This document shows positions 5,604 to 8,900 of a stretch of 8,900 nt of DNA, piece by piece. This stretch comes from an uncultured Clostridia bacterium (lineage in GTDB: Bacteria > Bacillota_A > Clostridia > Christensenellales > Aristaeellaceae). Positions within the stretch are counted from its first letter, which is position 1, and every line of letters begins with the position of its first letter. The notes under the pieces were generated by a model. It did not search any database, was not told where the DNA came from, and saw nothing but the letters and a program-made list of their open reading frames with translations. Position numbers and translations under genes: made by a program. Location: NCBI GenBank assembly GCA_945871545.1, contig CAMBWJ010000056.1, positions 1 through 8,900 of the forward strand. The letters run 5' to 3'.

Positions 5604-6977
5604 ATGAACACTTACGAACAGGATCTGGCGCTCTCCCGGGACATCGCTGCCCTAGTGGCGGATGCGGGCGGACGCGCCTACTACGTGGGCGGCTTTGTGC
5701 GCGACGGCCTGATGGGCATTGCGTGCAAGGACATCGACATCGAGGTCTACGGCATTGCTCCCGATGGACTGCGCGCGCTGCTGTCCGGTCTGGGCGAGGT
5801 CTACGACCGGGGCGCAAGCTTCGGCGTGCTGGGCCTGCGCCACAGCGACATCGACATTGCCATGCCCCGCACCGAGTCCCGCACCGGGGAAAAGCACACC
5901 GACTTCGACGTGTCCGTGGATCCTTTCCTGCCGCCGGAGCGCGCCTGTCTGCGCCGGGACTTCACCATCAACGCCATGATTCAGGACGTGCTCACCGGCG
6001 AGGTGAAGGACTTCCATGGCGGTCGTGAGGATCTGGAGAGGCGGATCATCCGTTGCGTCAGCCCTGCCACCTTCGTGGAGGACGCGCTGCGGGCCTTCCG
6101 GGCCGCACAGTTCGCAGCCCGGCTTGGGGCGGAGATCGAAATAGAGACGCGGAAGCAGTGCGCGTCGATGGACGTGACCCACCTGAGCGTGGAGCGGATT
6201 CTGGGGGAGACGGAGAAGGCGCTGTTGAAGGCGGAGAAGCCCTCGGTCTACTTCCGTCAGCTTCAGGCGATGGATCACCTGAAGGAATTCTTCCCGGAGC
6301 TGGAGGCTACGATCGGTGTAGAGCAGAACCCCAAATTCCACCCCGAGGGCGACGTGTTCACCCACACGATGCTGACGCTGGACGAGGCCGCGAAGCTGCG
6401 CGACCGGGCGGAATACCCGCTGGGCTTCATGCTCTCGGCGCTGATGCACGATCTGGGCAAGTGCGTGGCTACGCAGGTGCAGGAGGACGGGCGCATCACC
6501 GCCTACGGCCACGAGGTGCTGGGTCTGGAGATGGTGGAGCGCCAGCTACGGCGCATCACCAACAACGAAAGGCTCATCACCTACGTAAAGAACCAGACCG
6601 AGCTGCACATGCGGCCCAACATGCTGGCGGGGGCGAAGTCCAAGAAGAAAAAGACGCGCATGCTGTTCGACCTGAGCGTCTGCCCCAACGACCTGATCCT
6701 GCTCTCCCGTGCGGACGCCAGCGGCAAGCTGGACGAGCCCTATCACGAAGAAACCGAGCTCTGGCTGCGGGAGCGCCTTGCGGACTACCGCGCGTGCCTG
6801 ACGCGCCCCATGGTGACGGGCCAGGATCTGATCAATGCGGGTCTCAGGCCGGGCAGGGACTTCGGCGAATTGCTCCGACGCGGGCGCATGCTGCACTTCT
6901 CCGGGCTGGAAAAGGGCGTGGCGCTGCGGCAGTTGCTGGGCGAATGCCAGAAAATGCAGGAAATAATGCAGGAATAA
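5604..6977 (+). CDS. cca: CCA-adding tRNA nucleotidyltransferase with HD domain
   Basis: This class II nucleotidyltransferase adds or repairs the CCA end of tRNAs without a template; the product has 457 residues. The N-terminal catalytic domain has GGFVRD (29-34), the metal-binding DID of DIDIEVYG (43-50), RRDFTINAM (117-125), HGGREDL (138-144) and the EDALRAFR/QFAARLG helix (159-175) that includes the EDxxR nucleotide-selection motif. The C-terminal half carries an HD phosphohydrolase domain (His254, HDLGK 282-286, GHE 302-304), as in E. coli Cca, and a tail with LRPGRDFGELL (414-424). The EDxxR region fits both CCA-adding enzymes and poly(A) polymerases; the HD domain and Firmicutes setting favour CCA addition. 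ATG 5604 is chosen because it follows the promoter and GGGTGA (5594-5599). An in-frame ATG at 5535 lies upstream of the -10 box. The gene is divergent from xpt and has its own terminator. Confidence 0.93.
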   Translation: MNTYEQDLALSRDIAALVADAGGRAYYVGGFVRDGLMGIACKDIDIEVYGIAPDGLRALLSGLGEVYDRGASFGVLGLRHSDIDIAMPRTESRTGEKHTDFDVSVDPFLPPERACLRRDFTINAMIQDVLTGEVKDFHGGREDLERRIIRCVSPATFVEDALRAFRAAQFAARLGAEIEIETRKQCASMDVTHLSVERILGETEKALLKAEKPSVYFRQLQAMDHLKEFFPELEATIGVEQNPKFHPEGDVFTHTMLTLDEAAKLRDRAEYPLGFMLSALMHDLGKCVATQVQEDGRITAYGHEVLGLEMVERQLRRITNNERLITYVKNQTELHMRPNMLAGAKSKKKKTRMLFDLSVCPNDLILLSRADASGKLDEPYHEETELWLRERLADYRACLTRPMVTGQDLINAGLRPGRDFGELLRRGRMLHFSGLEKGVALRQLLGECQKMQEIMQE

Positions 6978-7011
6978 ACAAAAACTGAATGAAAAAATTC
7001 AATATTTAAAA

Positions 7012-7052
7012 CGCGCCGGAGGCGGCCTGGGAGCCGATCCGGCGCGCTTTTT
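7012..7052 (+). terminator. intrinsic terminator after cca
   Basis: CGCGCCGGA (7012-7020) pairs perfectly with TCCGGCGCG (7038-7046). An inner CGGC/GCCG helix (7023-7026 with 7033-7036) continues the stem, and TTTTT follows at 7048-7052. It separates cca from the rpoB transcription unit. Confidence 0.9.
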
Positions 7053-7117
7053 GTGTTAAATTTTGAAGAAGCAGGAAAAATACGCCAAAATTGCCGGAAA
7101 ACCGGAAAAACCTGGGC

Positions 7118-7146
7118 TTGACAAACGAAAAAGACTATGATATATT
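7118..7146 (+). promoter_or_regulatory. strong sigma-A promoter of rpoB
   Basis: A perfect TTGACA (7118-7123) and TATATT (7141-7146, 5 of 6) are separated by exactly 17 bp. TGA immediately before the -10 adds the TGn extended element. Expected initiation is near 7153. It is the only good promoter between the cca terminator and rpoB and is the best promoter in the window. Confidence 0.85.
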
Positions 7147-7152
7147 TCTATA

Positions 7153-7347
7153 TTGCATTATTATGGACAAAAGTCTGCTTCAGGCGCGAAATTTTCACAA
7201 ATTGACGCAAAAACGGCGGAAAAACTGTGCAGATGTCTGAAAATAACGAAAGTTTATCCGAAAGATAACCTTCGACTTTTGGGCCATGGCGTTCGGAATC
7301 GCCGGTCTCCTCCGGCGGTGGAAATAAAGATAGGGGTGATTGAAGGT
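7153..7347 (+). other. long rpoB leader (5' UTR) with small hairpins
   Basis: About 195 nt separate the predicted start site from the rpoB ATG, with no convincing gene. The stretch is A-rich and clearly different in composition from the surrounding coding DNA. It contains a small hairpin TTATC/GATAA (7254-7258 with 7264-7268), and CGCCGG/CCGGCG (7300-7305 with 7312-7317) just upstream of the Shine-Dalgarno. The CGCC part (7300-7303) can instead pair with GGCG at 7288-7291, so two exclusive folds are possible. No terminator-type U-tract follows. The bases between the cca terminator and the promoter (7053-7117) hold nothing I recognise. Confidence 0.5.
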
Positions 7348-8900
7348 ATGGTTCATCCGGTGCAAATGGGCAAGCGCACGCGAATGAGTTTTGCCCGCAT
7401 TGAAGAGGCGCTGGCAGTACCCGATCTGATTGAGGTGCAGAAGAATTCCTACAGAAACTTCCTGAAGTACGGCCTTCGGGAGGTTCTTGCGGACGTTTCT
7501 CCGATCACCGACTACAGCGAGAGCCTGATTCTCGAATTCACGGACTATTCGCTAGACGATAAGCCGAAATACACGGTGGAGAAGTGCAAGGAGCGCGACG
7601 CAACCTACGCCGCTCCCCTGAAGGTGACGGTGCGCCTGACCAACCGCGACACCCACGAGATCAAGGAGTCCGAGGTCTTCATGGGCGACTTCCCGCTGAT
7701 GACCGAGCACGGCACCTTCATCATCAACGGCGCGGAGCGCGTCATCGTCTCCCAGCTGGTGCGTTCCCCGGGCGTGTACTATTCCAAGGCCATCGACAAG
7801 ACCGGCGCGGCCCTGTATTCCGCGCAGATGATCCCCAACCGCGGCGCATGGATCGAGTATGAGACCGATTCCAACGGCGTTGTGTTCGCGCGCATCGACC
7901 GCGCCCGCAAGCTGCCGGTGACGGTGCTGCTGCGCGCCATGGGCATCGAGAGCGACGAGGAGATCATCCGCCTGTTCGGCAACGGCGAGCACGTCGCCGC
8001 AACGCTGACCCGCGACGCGCCCTCCATCAACGACAAGGGCGAGCTGCGCTACCGCTCCCGCAAGGATCAGGCGCTGATCGAGATCTACAACAAGCTGCGC
8101 CCCGGCGAGCCGCCGTCGGTGGATTCCGCCACCAACCTGATCAACGCGCTGTTCTTCGATCCCAAGCGGTACGATCTGGCGCACGTGGGCCGCTACAAGT
8201 ACAATAAGAAGCTCGCGCTGGCGCTGCGCATCTTCAACCGCGCGCCGGTGGAGGATGTTGTGCATCCCTACACGGGCGAGGTGCTGGCCGAGGCGGGTCA
8301 GCCCATCAGCCGCGAACAGGCCGAGGCCATCCAGAACGCCGGCATTAACGAGGTGCTGGTGCGCGTCGGCGACGAGGAAGTGCGCATCATCGGCAACAAC
8401 TTCGCCTATATCAAGCCCTTCCTGGAGAATTACAGCGCCGAGCTGTACGCCCAGTACGACGAGGAGGAGGTTCGCTTCAGCGAGCGCGTGCACATCCCGA
8501 CCCTGATCGAGGTGCTTCAGCGCGTTCAGGAGGACGGCCTGCCCCTCAATCAGGCCCTGAAGGAGGCCTCCAAGCGCCTGGTTCCCAAGCATGTGCTGGT
8601 GGACGACATCGTGGCGTCCGTCTCCTATCAGTTCGGCATGTTCAGCGGCATCGGCGAGGTGGACGACATCGACCACCTGGGCAACCGCCGCCTGCGCAGC
8701 GTGGGTGAGCTTCTGCAGAACCAGATCCGCGTGGGCATGTCCCGCCTGGAGCGCGTGGTCAAGGAGCGCATGGCGATTCAGGATCTGGAGAAGGTTCGTC
8801 CCCAGGATCTGATCAACATCCGCCCCGTGTCCGCAGCGATCAAGGAGTTCTTCGGCTCCTCCCAGCTGTCCCAGTTCATGGACCAGCCCAACCCGCTGGC
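7348..8900 (+). CDS. rpoB: DNA-directed RNA polymerase beta subunit, 3' truncated by window end
   Basis: This is the N-terminal 517 codons of RpoB, the beta subunit that forms much of the RNA polymerase active-site cleft and carries the rifampicin pocket. Conserved blocks are [19 protein letters not shown] (17-35), the [13 protein letters not shown] region, [24 protein letters not shown] (122-145), NRGAWIEYE (164-172), [40 protein letters not shown] (440-459), [22 protein letters not shown], and the start of the rifampicin region MDQPNPL (511-517). Gln509 corresponds to E. coli Gln513 and B. subtilis Gln469, so the N-terminal part is about 40 residues longer than in B. subtilis. The extra length falls around residues 360-430. 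The start is set by AGGGGTGAT (7332-7340), 7 nt before the ATG. cca, not rplL, lies upstream. The frame is open to the window edge with no stop. Confidence 0.98.
   Translation, partial: MVHPVQMGKRTRMSFARIEEALAVPDLIEVQKNSYRNFLKYGLREVLADVSPITDYSESLILEFTDYSLDDKPKYTVEKCKERDATYAAPLKVTVRLTNRDTHEIKESEVFMGDFPLMTEHGTFIINGAERVIVSQLVRSPGVYYSKAIDKTGAALYSAQMIPNRGAWIEYETDSNGVVFARIDRARKLPVTVLLRAMGIESDEEIIRLFGNGEHVAATLTRDAPSINDKGELRYRSRKDQALIEIYNKLRPGEPPSVDSATNLINALFFDPKRYDLAHVGRYKYNKKLALALRIFNRAPVEDVVHPYTGEVLAEAGQPISREQAEAIQNAGINEVLVRVGDEEVRIIGNNFAYIKPFLENYSAELYAQYDEEEVRFSERVHIPTLIEVLQRVQEDGLPLNQALKEASKRLVPKHVLVDDIVASVSYQFGMFSGIGEVDDIDHLGNRRLRSVGELLQNQIRVGMSRLERVVKERMAIQDLEKVRPQDLINIRPVSAAIKEFFGSSQLSQFMDQPNPL

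Noticed and set aside
5652..6512. 286-codon open frame on the - strand inside cca
   Set aside because: Shadow of the conserved catalytic and HD domains of Cca; no independent features.
7091..7110. Repeated CCGGAAAA units before the rpoB promoter
   Set aside because: Only two short copies; no array, operator pattern or extended pairing can be supported.
7163..7240. 25-codon open frame in the rpoB leader ([11 protein letters not shown]...)
   Set aside because: It has no Shine-Dalgarno and starts about 10 nt from the predicted mRNA 5' end. It is too short to tell from chance, though it could be tested by ribosome profiling.
7552..8676. 374-codon open frame on the - strand inside rpoB
   Set aside because: Antisense shadow of a certain RpoB frame; its His/Leu/Val/Ala-rich composition reflects high-GC codons and it has no recognisable motif.

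Overview
The window looks like chromosomal DNA from a GC-rich member of the Firmicutes, most likely class Clostridia. The evidence is a Bacillus-type xanthine phosphoribosyltransferase (Xpt), a DUF4867 protein (a family I know from Firmicutes sugar loci), a Firmicutes/Clostridia-style RpoB N-terminus, strong Shine-Dalgarno sites, and sigma-A promoters with TGn extended -10 boxes. Third codon positions are strongly G/C in all genes, and this produces many long antisense shadow frames. I see no mobile elements, CRISPR arrays, tRNA or rRNA genes. The genus cannot be fixed from the sequence alone.

Layout. (1) Positions 1-3126, + strand: the end of a sugar-import locus. It has a 5'-truncated CUT2 (RbsC-like) permease, its double-domain ATPase (RbsA/MglA-like), and a DUF4867 gene. 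A possible internal promoter and a hairpin precede the DUF4867 gene, and a strong intrinsic terminator follows it. The substrate-binding protein is not in the window. (2) 3188-3976, +: ydcF, a close relative of the E. coli protein, starting just after that terminator. (3) 3986-4033: one perfect 14-bp hairpin that can serve as a bidirectional terminator between convergent genes. (4) 4043-5409, - strand: xpt followed by a HAD-IIA phosphatase, overlapping by ATGA. They share an extended -10 promoter whose leader is too short for a purine riboswitch. (5) 5604-6977, +: cca (CCA-adding tRNA nucleotidyltransferase with HD domain), divergent from xpt, with its own extended -10 promoter and an extremely short leader, ending at an intrinsic terminator. 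(6) 7118-8900, +: a near-consensus promoter, a leader of about 195 nt, and the first 517 codons of rpoB. The window ends inside the rifampicin-resistance-determining region.

How the parts fit. The first block imports a sugar and probably handles it through the DUF4867 protein. The xpt-HAD pair is a nucleobase-salvage unit with a co-translated phosphatase. cca and rpoB are core information-processing genes in separate transcription units. Most of the window is ordinary core genome, and I do not see a clear new defence or mobile system. The best leads are the DUF4867 protein, the xpt-HAD coupling without a riboswitch, the isolated rpoB promoter and leader, and the proline inside the RpoB rifampicin region.
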